A DNA stretch of 64,000 bases from Apostichopus japonicus (GCF_037975245.1 NC_092583.1:9710764-9774763), one strand, 5' to 3'; positions 45,733 through 58,732 are shown, numbered from the stretch's first letter. The notes: generated by a model not told the origin, from the sequence alone. Numbers and translations: made by a program.

Positions 45733-47940
45733 TTTACAGATTAAGGTGTGTTGTTATTTTACCTTTTCCTTTGTGAAAGTTATTATATACACAACCAATA
45801 AATATCCAGGTTCATGTTGGATAATATAAGGCTGCTCAACTATTAAGTTTCTTTTTGTAAATCTGGTATGTTTCATAAGTGACAGACAGTTTTTAAGGGG
45901 ATTATTTTGTACTTAGCCAGTCTTCTCACCTTTTCTGTTTGTACCATAGAGGGGCAAGTGTCACCACTACCTGCCATAAGTAATCATGCCATCAATTTGG
46001 TTTTACATTGTTCTTTCACACCATGCATACTGATAACATATATTTGACCTGAGCTGTCTTCAAATTTAGGATTTTGCTTGTAAGATAGTTTTATGAGAGG
46101 AAGATCTTATCATTCAAATCTAACTAGTAGCCAGCCTGGGAAGGAAGGGGAAGTGGATGGTCTGCCCTTTGTCCCCCTCCTCTCCCTGCACCCTCCCATC
46201 CCCCTCCCCCTCCCACCAAATGTATTGTTTGTAGCAAATAGGTTGTGCCCATCCTCATATAAAACCAGTTTAGCCCCCTTAAGAAAAGTAGTCTAGCCAT
46301 GCCCTGAGCAACTGCAACTGAACTGCACTGCACTGCACGATATATGCTTTGCAAATGGTCGGTCAATACATGTAGCAAAACGTCTTCAATTATAATTGGT
46401 TACTGGCCAATTTGCAGTCTTGAACCCTAATCATATGCTCATCTTCATATACCTGAACAGCTTTTTGTTCTGGAAGGGATGGGAAGGGACGGGACGGGGA
46501 AGGAATGTATAGGATAGGATGGGGTTGGATAGGATACGGAAGGGGTTGGATAGGATAGGGAAAGGGTGGGAGAGTAGGGCCACGTTAAACGTACAGTATG
46601 CATACAACAGCATTTAAACTACCAAATTTGACAATTCTAAAGACGTGGGTCATAAGTCTGGACAAGGTAGCACCATGACTTTCTGAAACTTTCAAATACA
46701 GTTTTTGACAAAGAAGCCAAAACAGGAATTACCCTGTGTGATCCGTTAAGTGCCACCCGACTTAGTTCTCTGTACAATAACATTGCACATGATTTGTGCT
46801 GGTGTGACATGACATGCTTATATGCCAGTATACAACAAGGGACATAATTTCTACTCGCTCTACAAATTGGATGCTTCGCCATTTGGAGACTTGATATATT
46901 TTTTTTCATTTTTCCTTTGTGCCAGTTTATTCCTGTGAACCCTGTGCTGTATTTAGTTTACACCTATGATCAGATTCAGGTCGGGTGAAATTTAAAATAT
47001 TAGCCTTCTTTCTTTTCTTTTTTTCTTATCCTTTTTGGGGTTTTTCTTTCTTTATTTCTCTTTTTCTTCTTTTTTTGCACTAATATCTATCAACTTTTTG
47101 ACACTATGATATAGAACATATGTAATTGACAGGAATATGTATTTGGCTATTATTCCCATGAGGTTTAGCCATTATTACCTCAACTTTTTTAATAGCATTT
47201 GTTTGCTTTGTCTTAGAAGAGGCAGGAATCATCACCAGAGGTCGATTTCAAACTCTTCCAGAAGTAGATTTTTTTGTTTTCTTGAATCATGTATGTAGGT
47301 CAGGTCACTTTTAAGGTAACAACCAATAGACAATAGAGTTATAATATTCACTGTCAGCTTTACAAAAATTTTGCTTTATAATCCCAGAAGTGGACATGGT
47401 AACGAGGAAACCCCTCGTTATATATATAACACTGATGAATACTGATTAAACATCTTCCTGTGACCTTTTCAAACCTCCCCTTTGAATACATCCTTTATTA
47501 GTGAGTAGGTGAAGGGTATATCTCCACTAGCAGCTTATTGCATATAAATATCAATATATATATACCATAGGATCTTGTGTCAGAAGACACAGAGACAAGA
47601 ATAGAATGGCTGACTGGAATTTAGGTCAGGGTAACACATGGTTGAGGCAGGCCAGTACACAACATTTTATGATATTGTCATAAAGGGAAAATTGTTTATT
47701 ATTAAATGGAGAAGACAGCTGGGATGGGGGGGACTGATTTGTGTTATATTGGCTGGGTGGGTGTTTTTTGGCAGAAAAACCCTAGAGGTCAACACTCCAT
47801 TTTCATCATAATGAGGTCGGGTGAATTTGGTTTGGATGGTTATAAAGTTCAAAGACAACAGGTTCGAAGAAAAGTTTGTAAAAGTTTCTGCAAAATAGTT
47901 TCTAGTAAAATAATTGTAAGTAACAAACAGATGGTTAGGG
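45733..47940. other. Spacer with purine-rich repeat
   Basis: No exon was recognised. A C-rich block lies at 46165-46218. Purine-rich imperfect units of GGATAGGATAGG and GGGTTGGATAGGATA lie at 46475-46575. A pyrimidine-rich block lies at 47003-47077. Confidence 0.5.
46475..46575 (+). repeat. Purine-rich minisatellite (GGATAGGATA-type)
   Basis: Imperfect units of GGTTGGATAGGATA and GGGACGGGAC run for about 100 bases. Confidence 0.75.
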
Positions 47941-47944
47941 ACAT

Positions 47945-47978
47945 GTATATATATATATATATATATACATATATATAA
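47945..47978 (+). repeat. (TA)n microsatellite
   Basis: A run of about 15 TA units with one CA interruption. Confidence 0.9.
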
Positions 47979-50900
47979 CACCCAAATTCATGACTAGCGG
48001 AGGGAAAAGGCAGAATTAAAATCGGTTGGTTAGATTGGCCATTGGCATATATTCACCAGTTAATTATTTACCTATCCTGGTTCCCATATTGGTTTTTTGG
48101 TATAAATGTAACTAAATGTTTAAAAATTTGCTTAGAACTGAATTATTCATCTTCAGTTCCAAATATCCCCAAACTCTCTGGGTTTGGGACATTTACAATC
48201 AAAATGCTTACTTTGGGGTGGTAGAAATTGATGGAGGGCCCTTGACCATTAGTGACCGGTCACTAAGGGTGCCCAGTGTTAAACAGATTACCAGTTCACT
48301 CTAGGCATGGTATGATGAGAATGCCAGGGTTTTGAGGAGACATGTAAGCACGACGAAGCCAAGTATATATAGCACTGGTTGACGCAAAGGAAAGGGTTTC
48401 AGATGTCAATACCATCGGAATATTTTCACAACCCAAAAAAACTTGTGCCCGCCCCCCGAAGGATGGTTGTTTGAACACATGTTTATTTTTTCAAAACAGC
48501 CAACATAATAATGAGCAGCTCACATGGTTACAGCATTCTACTGTGATTAACAGTCACATTACATCCGTCGTCCATCAACATGACTCACTTTATGAGATAA
48601 CATACATTTTTTTCTCCCCCCTTTTTTGCCCGTTTTTTTTATCTTCTTTTCTTTTGGAGGGATAAATCTAGGCTGTTCGATGCAGGTCAGCAGTTTATAG
48701 TTACTCGTGGTCTCCTCTTGCCTGTTCCCTTTTTTACTAACCAAAGATAATTCCTTGGGAAATCAAGGAAATTTGTCAAAGACGGGGCGAAGAGCCTCCT
48801 TCTCTTTTGTGTCTTCTTGATCGTTTCCAAAGACTCAGCATGACCAACATTACTGGAGAAAGTATCGCCCAGTCGTCCAGAAAAGGCCTGGAAATAGTTA
48901 TGGCTTGAATGTAGGTTACAGTTGATCAAGTAGGCTGGTTTAAAAGGTGTTTCTCACCCCTTCAGGAACAAGTAGGTCAAACCAAGAAAGGGTTAGCTGA
49001 GCCAGATCAGCCTCCCTCAGTAAAAAACCAGCCCACTAAAATACACGGTAAAAATAAAGTCCCTGACAATTGTTGAGAGATTTTGATAAATGGTGTGTCA
49101 GGGAGCTTACTTATAAAGATTTAGATTGTCATATAGGCATATTTCATGTTTAGGAGCAGCTGTGCGTGGCCTTTTGATATGGTGAAGTGTATCTAGGGAC
49201 CCGATGTCAGGAAATGTAGGTAATATCCTGCCCTATAAGAATCGTATCCTTGACGACGTGCCGTGTTTTGTAGGTCGGTTCAAACCCTGTGTTTACTACG
49301 AGGGAGCTATGAGCTACAATCACGTTTCAACAGTTTTTACTAGCTACACAAGTACCTTGATCACCGGTCACCTCTGCAGATATGCAAACGGCTTCCCTGA
49401 TCAAATTCTTCAGCACAGAAAGTAGCCATAAGAGTGGATGTTGACCTCTTTTAAGTCCAGCTACCCTATCCTCCCTTTCCCCATACCCATCTTCCCAGCT
49501 TGTTCGTGTAAAATGTTTCCACATAATCACTGGAAATGTTGTGTTTTACCATGTTGGTAGAGTTACCCCCCATACCACTAGATAATCAGTGATAAGTAGC
49601 CTTGAGGAGAAAAAAAAGGGAAGGACTAAAGAGTTCACCAAAAATGTAGTGATTCAAAGTAAATTAACTATGGCCTATATTGTTCAGAGGAGTTTTATTT
49701 ATTTATATATGTTTTTTACAAGAGTTTTGATTTCATGGAATGATCTTCCCGAGCTGATAATGCAAGATCTAAAACATTCAGTGAAATCTAGAATGTCATA
49801 CACAATGATTTAAAAAATTGCATCAATTTCAGGATTTGAGTGTTTCTCAGTAACATTTGGGGGGAGGGGAGAAAGGGGCAGAGGGTCCTTGATGGGGACT
49901 ATTTGACCCTCCAGATCCTCCTTGTCTACTCAACTAACATGAACCGGACGGCAGGGGCGATTTTCTTGGAAAGACTACAGACAAGGATTACAGAGACCCC
50001 AAAAAAATGTCAAACTTCAACTGATATTGAAAAATCAAATGAGCTATAATTTTCATTCTCCAAAGTTCGCTATTGTTAGATATATATTTGTCTAGTATTC
50101 AATTAGTATAAAAAGTCAATTTTTCCTGGGATTATCGAAGTGAAAACAGAGTTTGATAGCCTGAAATGATTGCAAAATGCAATCTGGATGAACATTTTCA
50201 AATGTTTCTCACAACCAAGTTATTAATAATTTCTAAAGTATGATTCCATCCCCGAGATTGTTTTCCTTCCACTGTGCTGTCTAGCACATTCAGAGAAACA
50301 TTTAGCAACAACAAAATGTATCAATTTCTTGTTGGATTTTGCTGACCCCCTCGATTAGACCTCATTACTTAGTAGAAAGGAGGTATGGATCGCCTTAGGC
50401 ACACTACAGCTTTTTAAAAGTACAAATCTCTTTTGCTGTCCTTCAACATTCCACATAGCATCTTCGGTGAACCCTCTTGTCAGAAAGTATTGGAGCTGAT
50501 GCCTGCCATGTTTGACTTTGACATTCTGGAAGAAATCTTTTTGCAGCACATTTCATTCTGTAAGCCCAAAAATTTGACTTTAAATACAGATATTCAACAT
50601 TGCTGTATGGATGATTTGTACAATTGTTATCTTCTACATAAACTGTTCATTTTCTCACACTCTAGACACAAATTTTCAGTGTGCTTTTTTTTCATCTTTT
50701 TCTTGTAAAGGAAAGCATTCTTTACTGTACAAAGGTGATCATTTTATGAATTACCAGGAATTTTGATATGGCAATGAAATATGATGTAAAAAGAAAGAAA
50801 AAAAAAATTTAAGTGAGTTTGTGATTATACCAAGCATCATTTTTATTTCAAAGTCCTTATCGTTTACCAATTACGAAGCTTGGCCACCATATCGGTACCT

Positions 50901-52012
50901 ATACAGCCTATTTTTGGCACTTGAGACTATTAATTTTGGTCGAAATTTAGATCAGGTAAATAATTTGACAGCTCAGGATCACAACTAACAAATGGCTAGA
51001 TCTAAGCTCAGTTGGTAAAACAAAGGCCTTTGACTCGAAGGTGATCACTTGTTCCAGTCCTATCTTACCCAAAACTGTCTTTAAACATTTCCTTAATTAG
51101 CAAATAGTTGCTAACTTTGCATTACAAAAAACTGACAAATGTTCCCCTCCCCCCCCCCCACCCAGAGTCTTGTGATATCGAAGTCCAAGTAAGAAAATAT
51201 TTCCAAGTGAAAATTGAAAAGGTTAGCTAAGCCTCTGTTGTATGTTAATGAGATAAACGAAATGGTAATAATCTTCAGATTTGTCACTGATTAGGTAAAT
51301 ATACAATTATTGCATATATTTGCATATTATTTGTATTTTTTAGAAATCTAGACCAGGACTGTAACTTATACTGTTTAAATAAGTCTATATATTGATTTAA
51401 CTCTGTTGGTACAATCTTAACCTATATAGTAACTAACAACTTTACTGCTATGCTCGTTAACCTAGAAAACCTGAGTTAAAATTCCAAAAGCATTTCAAAT
51501 GAACATAGTCAGGTTTGGGCAAACTGTAAACAGTGAACAGAGCTTTGCACTTGTTTTTAGGGAATCCCATCGTTGGAATTACTTCCGTTCAGTTTGTATG
51601 TTAAAGGTTGTATTTATGTATGACAACGTAGTAAAAACAAGCTAAGGGTGTTTAAGTAAGCTGTAAAGTATATATGCTCTATGCATATAGGTCCTTGCAC
51701 TATTGGTGCATGTAGTCTGACTATACAAAGTGATGTGAAAATCATATGCACTAACATTTACTTTTGCAATGCGGTCTCGGATCCTGGCGCCACTGTTAAC
51801 AAGTAATCATTAAATGTGCTTCTGTTCACATAACAGTCCTGCCATATCAAAACCGCAAAGAACATATTTATTCACATGATGTATAGTATGCCTCAAAAAA
51901 GTCATCAACTTAGCCCCCCAAATTTTAGCGTGCTAAATAATCGCTAAAAAGCAAAGTTATAGAAGCATAACTTTAATTGCCGATGATTCTGACCTTCATT
52001 GGTTTCCTGAGT
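47979..52012. other. Spacer without a confirmed gene
   Basis: No exon was recognised in any frame. The only structured item is a degenerate tRNA-like sequence near 51000. A C-run lies at 51148-51160. Confidence 0.45.
51000..51065 (+). repeat. Degenerate tRNA-like sequence
   Basis: TAAGCTCAGTTGG resembles an A box and TTGTTCCAGTCC a weak B box, about 35 bases apart. The arms pair poorly, so it is more likely an old SINE head than a tRNA gene. Confidence 0.3.
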
Positions 52013-52013
52013 A

Positions 52014-52817
52014 GCAGTGGCGGACTGGCCACACAGGCATTTGGGCAATGCCCGGTGGGCTGGGGAGCCTGGTAAAAATTACAGCCCTTTTTCACAGTAG
52101 TTAATAGAATACAGACGGGCGATGTAGAAATATATTTTTAACTGTGGGAATCAGACATGTAAAGACTGTCCACTCTGCTGCTACAAGGTGCTCCTCAAGT
52201 TGAACATTTTCACCGATGCTCACAAGAGCATTGGGCTTGCCTACAAGCTGTTGGTAACGCTACCTGTGTCACAAGTGGCATGTGAACGTTCTTTCTCTGC
52301 CTTAGAGAGAATCAAAAACAGTTTGAGAAGTACAATGACACAAGAACATCTTGAGGCGTTCATGTTTATGTCTGTGGAAAAAAGGATCTTGGTCAAACTT
52401 GACACTAAAAATATCATTGACGGTGTGGCTGCCAGAAGCAGCGAACTGCGTAGGCTCCTACTCTCGTAGACATGACATTTGCTCGTGTTATTTAACATAT
52501 ATGTTTCAGTGGATTTTATTTAGGTTTTTTTAAATTTTTTTAGAGCATGTTGTCACAAAATGCTTGAAAAACTAATTAAAATCCAGTCTAAAACATATAT
52601 TTTTGTCTATTTTTTTTTTACGTTTTTAACTTTCCTCAGTTTTATCAAGTGTTGCTTCTGGAAATTATTTTGGGGTCTTTTTAAAAGGATTATTGTAACC
52701 TACAAAATTGAGAAATATAGCACCATTTTGCATCTAGGCATTCCTTAACTTCAAAAAAATCTCAATGGGGAGGGGACACCCCCTCCCCTTAAACCCCTCC
52801 CCCAGGACGGCCATCAC
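52014..52817 (+). mobile_element. Internally deleted hAT element (limits tentative)
   Basis: CAGTGGCGGACTGGCC at 52014 has the form of a hAT terminus, a hAT transposase C-terminus follows, and the G/C-rich palindromic block at 52759-52817 matches the hAT-like block at 37301-37352 in the opposite orientation. No matching right terminus or 8-bp duplication could be confirmed. Confidence 0.45.
52140..52469 (+). pseudogene. hAT transposase C-terminal (dimerisation) fragment
   Basis: The frame reads YKVLLKLNIFTDAH, then LLVTLPVSQVACERSFSALE, RIKNSLRSTMTQEHLEAFMF and a stop at 52467. The LPVSxxxCERSFSxL..IKxxLRSTMxxxxLxxLxxMS series is the diagnostic hAT-family C-terminal dimerisation motif, as in hAT transposases and domesticated ZMYM/THAP-type proteins. 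The motif is intact, but the catalytic core and BED finger expected upstream are absent; only about 100 residues remain of the usual 600-700. There is no good start codon, and the frame opens from non-coding sequence. It could be a terminal exon of a larger element, but the compact hAT-like context favours a deletion remnant. Confidence 0.8.
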
Positions 52818-53148
52818 CAATAAGTAACATATCAATGAATAATGGCCCGGTTAGCTTATCTTTACTTATAAATCCCTTCTTCACATGGCAGACTTGAGTT
52901 AGCTTGTGTCTACATCAGTGTCCCTTCTAACATGTCAGTCCTTTGAGTTAGCTTATCTTTATATATGAGTACCTTCACATAATTCCTTTGAATTAGCTTG
53001 TCTCTACATGAGTCCCCCTCGTCACTTGTACTTCAGTGATGGGTCACAAACTTATTCAGATATCAAGCGTTTAATTCAACATGAATAAATTTCTGAAGAA
53101 TTAGAATCCTTTTCTGTTTTGTTGAATATTTGAAACGTTTTTAAATAA

Positions 53149-53314
53149 GGGGTTAATCAACGGTCTAGCGTGCGTTACTCACAGGATTAATGCACGATCG
53201 GGGGATAATGCAAGCGATGCACGAGGGCGGAGCCCGAGTGCATCCAGCGATAGCATTAACACCCGGAGTGCATTAATCATGTGAGTAACGCACGCTAGAC
53301 CGTTGATTAACCCC
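53149..53314 (+). mobile_element. 166-bp foldback element
   Basis: The arms 53149-53195 and 53268-53314 (GGGGTTAATCAACGGTCTAG...) are inverted copies matching at 46 of 47 positions. The centre, including CGAGGGCGGAGCCCGAG, is itself largely palindromic, so nearly the whole unit can form one hairpin. A related CCGTGCATTACTCACAGGATTAACC piece lies at 53418-53442. No target duplication is visible and there is no coding capacity. Confidence 0.8.
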
Positions 53315-53570
53315 GTTCATTCATACACTACCATTTGTGTGGGGGAAAAATCATAAAACAAAACATTTTTGGTTACCTATAACCAAAGATTTATTAAAGT
53401 GATGCCCCGTAATTTTACCGTGCATTACTCACAGGATTAACCACGGTCAGCTGACCTGAATGGACCAATAGGATTTAGGAATCTTTACTAAGTATGAATG
53501 AACTTTCAATATCACGCGAGTACAACGAATGTAGTGTGAATGCAATGAAGTTCAAATGTCTTTTATTGTA

Positions 53571-53606
53571 GTAGCATAGCATAGGCAAAGCTTTCAGTGT
53601 GTTCTT
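53571..53606 (-). other. CTGATGAAG...GAAAGC motif (retroelement 3' hairpin type)
   Basis: On the minus strand CTGATGAAGAACACACTGAAAGCTTTGCC is followed by ACAATAAAAG about 25 bases on. The CTGAWGAAG...GAAAGCT form is shared with 28779-28809, though the stem here is weak. It is probably a relic of the same retroelement type. Confidence 0.25.
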
Positions 53607-54022
53607 CATCAGAAAGATGGAACTGACAAATGGGTAACAACTTTTTCTGTCAATGGCAAGGTTGGGATTGCGAGAAACGGTGGTGATGGGTGGGGGTGGG
53701 AGGGGATATGGGAGGACAGTTGAGGAACCACATGCTTGGATATTGGCTATAATTTAATCATATTTCTTTAACTCTTATCCGTTTGAATCTAGGCTGTTGA
53801 TAATTTCTCCATCACCATATGAAGGTATCTGAGATCACAATTGATCCTATTTTGTATGTGTTAGAATAACATGTGTCACCCACAAGTTTTCATGTCTGAA
53901 TCCAAGATGTAGAATCCCAAACTCTGACAGGTGGACTCTACTCACTGAAAGATAGCTGACATGAAAAATCTTGAGAACAAAACGTGTTGCAAAATCAATT
54001 TTCAAAAGTTTGTGGTTGATAT

Positions 54023-54217
54023 TTTATATATATTATAATATATTATATTATAATATATTATATTATAATATATTATATTATATTATATTATATTATTATA
54101 TTATATTATATTATATTATATTATATTATATTATATTATATTATATTATATTATATTATATTATATTATATTATATTATATTATATTATATTATATTATA
54201 TTATATTATATTATATA
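54023..54217 (+). repeat. (ATATT)n pentanucleotide array
   Basis: About 37 units of TTATA/ATATT, perfect for most of the length and interrupted at the left. The isoleucine- and tyrosine-rich frame across it is an artefact. Confidence 0.95.
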
Positions 54218-55885
54218 TGAACTGTTTGCAAAAATGTTTTGGATGTTATTTGCATTTTACCAATTACAATATCAGGTGCCATTAAAAACACATCTGTTTG
54301 TATTAAGGCATATTATATATGTACAGGGGAGGTGAATGACATTTGTTGAGATACTCCAAGATATATGGAACATTTCACTACTGGTTTTATGCATCTTTGA
54401 AGAAAAAAACCACAGAGTCGGAAATTGTATGTGTTCCGTTGACAATTAGTTTCTCAGTAACTGCACTTTTGATCGAACCGTATTGAGTGTATTGGACTGG
54501 AGAGTGCATGTATACTGCCATAAATATTCTGCAATCTGAGAACTTTTTAACGGGTCGTTTGGAGCAAAAAGTGTGTCTTTGCCATTTAGCCAAATCGAGT
54601 AACAATAAGTAGAGGAAGCTAGAGCTATTAAGCAGCTTGTTCAGGTAGAATAAAGGGTTTATGAACCCGAATGATATCTGAAAGAGGGTTATTGTAGGAC
54701 AACAGAGTGGTGACTAGCAGAGATCTATGCGATCAAGTTAAGTAAGGGCTTTGACTGGGTTTCTGGATAGGGTATTAACTTTGGTGTGTGAGGGGAAAGG
54801 GTGAATTAAGGGAAGGGGCAAGGAGAGGGGGTTGGCTTGAGGGGGAGGAGGGAGTGATCTCCAGACTGCAGATATCAGAGAGTAAATTCTTCTAATTGAT
54901 AGTGTATCCAATGAAGGAGAAGGGTGCAAGTTGATGTTTTTATTCTTTTATTTCATTTTTTATTTTTGATGTAGTAATGAAAGAGAAGAATAAATAAACA
55001 GCCCACTTTTCATGGTCTCTGCAGCTTGCCTTGTGAGAGATTCATGAAAAGATGAAAATCGTGACGTGTAATTGCAGTTTGGTCTTGAAGAGGAGTTACA
55101 TTGCAGCAAATAAATGACAAGATAACATACCAACTTGTGTTACCGAGACGATGTTACTTGATGGTCATCCCCCAGCAATCACAATTCCTTTGCCTCACTT
55201 GACTTTGTGCAGCAATTGTACTTTGTGTGAGATTCTTCTGTAATATCTAGTGAGCATTAGTGAATGTGGCACTTGAGTACTATAGCCAGCTCTTATACTG
55301 TAAGATACTATGTGTAGGACAGTAGCTCGCGTTCCTATCCTGTTGCATCTCTGTCACAAACATACTGTACTATATTTGTTAAAGGAGGACACAATCACCC
55401 TTGAACCATAATCTTCCGTTTTATATGACCTGAAAGCTTTGTGAAGAACCCTCCCCACCCCCCTCCCCCCACTCCTGAACAGGTAAGAAAAAATGTAAAA
55501 TCTTTGTTCCTGTTTGTGAGATATCCCCGTTTAAAAAGTCATTGTCTTGGTGCCGTTGTTTTATAAATCTGTGTTGTCATAGTGATGCTAGGATCTGGAA
55601 CTGTGTTTTTATTCTATTCATTGTTGACACTGACACCAATGCTAACATTATAGGTCATGTTAAAATAATGATACAATATTTTAGATTCAGATATTAAGTG
55701 CAAAACCCATCTCCATCACAGGATATAAACTTTGTAATAAAAATAAACAAATAAAAAAAGCTCAAAGACATGAAGCACATGTGGCTCAATAATCATGACA
55801 TCATGTTTAGACTTGATCAAGTCTTCAAACCTTGTGTGTGAAGGAATTTAAGGTTTTTCTTAGCTGTTTGACAAAATTGTTCATG
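54218..55885. other. Spacer without a recognisable gene
   Basis: No exon or element was recognised. Purine-rich stretches lie near 54790-54850 and a C-rich run near 55449-55473. Confidence 0.5.
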
Positions 55886-56830
55886 ACAGCTATCTCTATC
55901 ACATTAACCGTTGGTGATGGGTGGGTTGTGTCTCCTAGACTGTGGAGGTGGGGAGGGAGGGCGGGTGTGGGGGTGGATGGGGGGGGGGAATTGTTCATGA
56001 CAGCTATCTCTATCACATTAACCATTGGTGATGGGTGGGTTTGTGGCTCCTTGGCTGTGGAAGTGGGGAGGGAGGGTGGAGCAGAGTTGTTCATGACAGA
56101 AATACCTATTACAAAGACCATTAATGATGGTTGGGTGTATGTGTCTCCTAGACTGTGGAGGTTGGGTAGGAGGGCAGGGGTGGGGTGGGGGTGGGAGTGA
56201 GGGGGAATTGATCATGACAGATATCCCTATCACATAGACCATTAATGATGGTTGGGTGTATGTGTCTCCTAGACTGTGGAGGTGGGGAGGGGGGCAGGGG
56301 TGGGGGTGGGAGTGAGGGGGAATTGATCATGACAGATATCCCTATCACATAGACCATTGATGATGGGTGAGTTTGTGTCTCGTAGACTGTGGAGGTGGGG
56401 AGGGGGGCGGGGGTGGGGAGGGAGGGGGAAGTTGTTCAAGACAGCTATCTCTATCACATAGACCATTAATGATGGTTGGGTGTATGTGTCTCCTAGACTG
56501 TGGAGGTTGGGTAGGAGGACAGGGGTGGGGGTGGAAGTGAGGGGGGATTCGATTATAACAGATATCTCTATCCCATAGACCATTGATGATGGGTGAGTTT
56601 GTGTCTCCTAGACTGTGGAGGTGGGGAGGGGGGCAGGGGTGGGGGTGGAAGTGAGGGGGGAATTGATCATAACAGATATCTCTATCCCATAGACCATTGA
56701 TGATGGGTGAGTTTGTGTCTCCTAGACTGTGGAGGTGGGGAGGGGGGCGGGGGTGGGGGTGGGGAGGGAGGGGGAAGTTGTTCAAGACAGCTATCTCTAT
56801 CACATAGACCATTAATGATGGTTGGATTTG
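55886..56830 (+). repeat. G-rich ~115-bp minisatellite
   Basis: About eight tandem units of 108-120 bp, each with CATTAATGATGG(T/G)TGGGT, TGTGTCTCCTAGACTGTGGA, a GGTGGGGAGGGGGGCAGGGG-type G-block and GACAGATATC(T/C)CTATCACATA. Most length differences sit in the G-block. Overlapping proline-rich frames on the minus strand (for example 56345-56812) are translations of the repeat, although the ~115-bp unit not being a multiple of three argues against a real repeat protein. Confidence 0.95.
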
Positions 56831-57023
56831 TGTCTACATATATGTCTAGCTTACTCAGCGCATATTACTCTCTGTATTGTTTGACCTGCACAGTTTAATT
56901 TTCTTATTAACTTATTTTTGATGGGATTGCTACTTTTAAAGGTTGAAGTATATGCCTTGAATACTATTTGACTCTGGTTGACTATTTCACTAGGTGGCCT
57001 GTCTTATCATCGTAGCATTTGAT

Positions 57024-57037
57024 GTTGCCGTGGCAAC
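57024..57037 (+). promoter_or_regulatory. RFX X-box-like perfect palindrome
   Basis: GTTGCC-GT-GGCAAC has both X-box half-sites with a 2-base spacer, and the half-sites are fully complementary. No nearby gene was recognised. Confidence 0.4.
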
Positions 57038-57507
57038 AGTGCCAAAAACAGTAGTAACATCAGGGTGAAAGATATCTCTTGAGGTGTTTGCCCTCAACAT
57101 GATCGCAACAGGATGTTTAAGGAGTCTCACATATAAGTTCAATGGCAGCACCAAAGCAAATAAACTGTGCAAATATGCAGCAGGAATATCGCTAATTTAA
57201 ATTGCTGACATCCGTTTCTCATGAAGGACTAACCACTTGGCTGGTAATTGTGTCACATGTAGTTCGCCTTTTTCACGTACTGAGTTTGCCTCGATCGCTG
57301 ACCTTCAAAAGTTGTGCATAACCGGCGTCTTTACCGATCGCTTGTACGAACTGAATATCGTTGCGAACTACACTGTTCGAATGTAATTCAGCACTATGTT
57401 CGGTCTTTGTTGTCTTGAGGAATTCTTATAGGCAGATCTCTGATTGGGTCATCACAGAGCATTAGCTGTGGTATCAATCACAGAGGACCTTTAACAAGTT
57501 CCCGATA

Positions 57508-57517
57508 TGTACATATA

Positions 57518-57556
<39 letters not shown>

Positions 57557-57635
57557 ATATATATATCTATTAGCTGTGGTATCTATCACAGAGGACCTTT
57601 AACACATTCCTGATATACATAAATATATAAATATA

Positions 57636-57672
<37 letters not shown>
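57508..57672 (+). repeat. Paired (TA)n microsatellites in a direct duplication
   Basis: The segment TTAGCTGTGGTATCAATCAC ... AGAGGACCTTTAACA occurs at 57462-57495 and again at 57570-57604, each followed by a TA run (57518-57554 and 57640-57666). This indicates a ~108-bp local duplication including its microsatellite. Confidence 0.85.
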
Positions 57673-57674
<2 letters not shown>

Positions 57675-58732
57675 TCCGCTGTTGGTCCTGACCAATGTGA
57701 AAAATTCAGCTACTTAACAGCAGGAGTAGGAACAGTGTTTTTCAAATACCAAACATGATAGTTACATTTTTTCTTCTTATTCATGTGTAACCATTGAAAC
57801 ACGTAAGCCAGACAGTTTTATTGATCTTGGTAATTATATCATAAGCTGCTATTGTTCCATTCTGTTACTAGCTCTCTGTTGATTTCCTTGTGTTGTTTAC
57901 CATCTTGTTGTCATCGTGAATACTGTCAATTACCGTTTAGGTCTTCTCTAGTTGTGTTTTTCCATCCGTTCCGTCTGTTCACTTCATCGGCAGACACAAA
58001 ACATTTTGCTCAAGTCATTCCGTGTATTTATCTCTTTAGTGAATCAATTGTATACAAGCATGCATAGAGTAATGTGTCATTAATGTCATGTTCACAATGG
58101 AGAGATGCTACTACATAGTACAAAGTCATGTCAAGTCTGACCTAGTGTTACATATACATATATATTGTATGTTGTACGTATGTCACAGCATGCAGGGTTT
58201 CCCGTGGTATTCATGTTTTGAGGTGGCCGCCTCTCTGTTTCTCATCTCTTCTCTTACCCTTCCTCTTCCCTCTCTATCCTCCTTCTGTAACTAATATAAT
58301 AATGATAAAAAATAATTTTAAATTAAAAAAAAAAAAACATTTTGATATTGAAATGACATTAAAGTACAGACAACACTTCACTTGATTTGTGTTAGAAGCT
58401 AATATGTCTAGTCTGAGCATGGATGGAATCCGGGCAGATTTTGGAAGATTGACCCCCCCCCAAACACCCACACCGAGGTCGTACTTTACAGTGGTCCGAA
58501 CAGCAAAATTTGGTTGTTCACTGGAAGGAGAGGAATGTTTAGGTTTTGGTGAATAGAACACCAAGCTTTAGGCCAGTAAAAATTCCCTTTCGGTTGGATG
58601 CATCTATAGGTCTAAGCTAGTAGCTACCGAGTTTCTATGATTGTTCAATGTCAGTATTTCCAAAGTGATGAAGGACGATATCAATTTATGATTTGTTCAT
58701 ATTTAGGGGTAGTTATTGATATTATAATAATG
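57673..58732. other. Spacer without a recognisable gene
   Basis: No exon was recognised. A long A-run lies at 58326-58338. Confidence 0.5.

Noticed and set aside
55825-56812. Series of proline-rich repeat proteins on the minus strand
   Set aside because: They are translations of a ~115-bp G-rich minisatellite whose unit length is not a multiple of three, so the frame changes between units.
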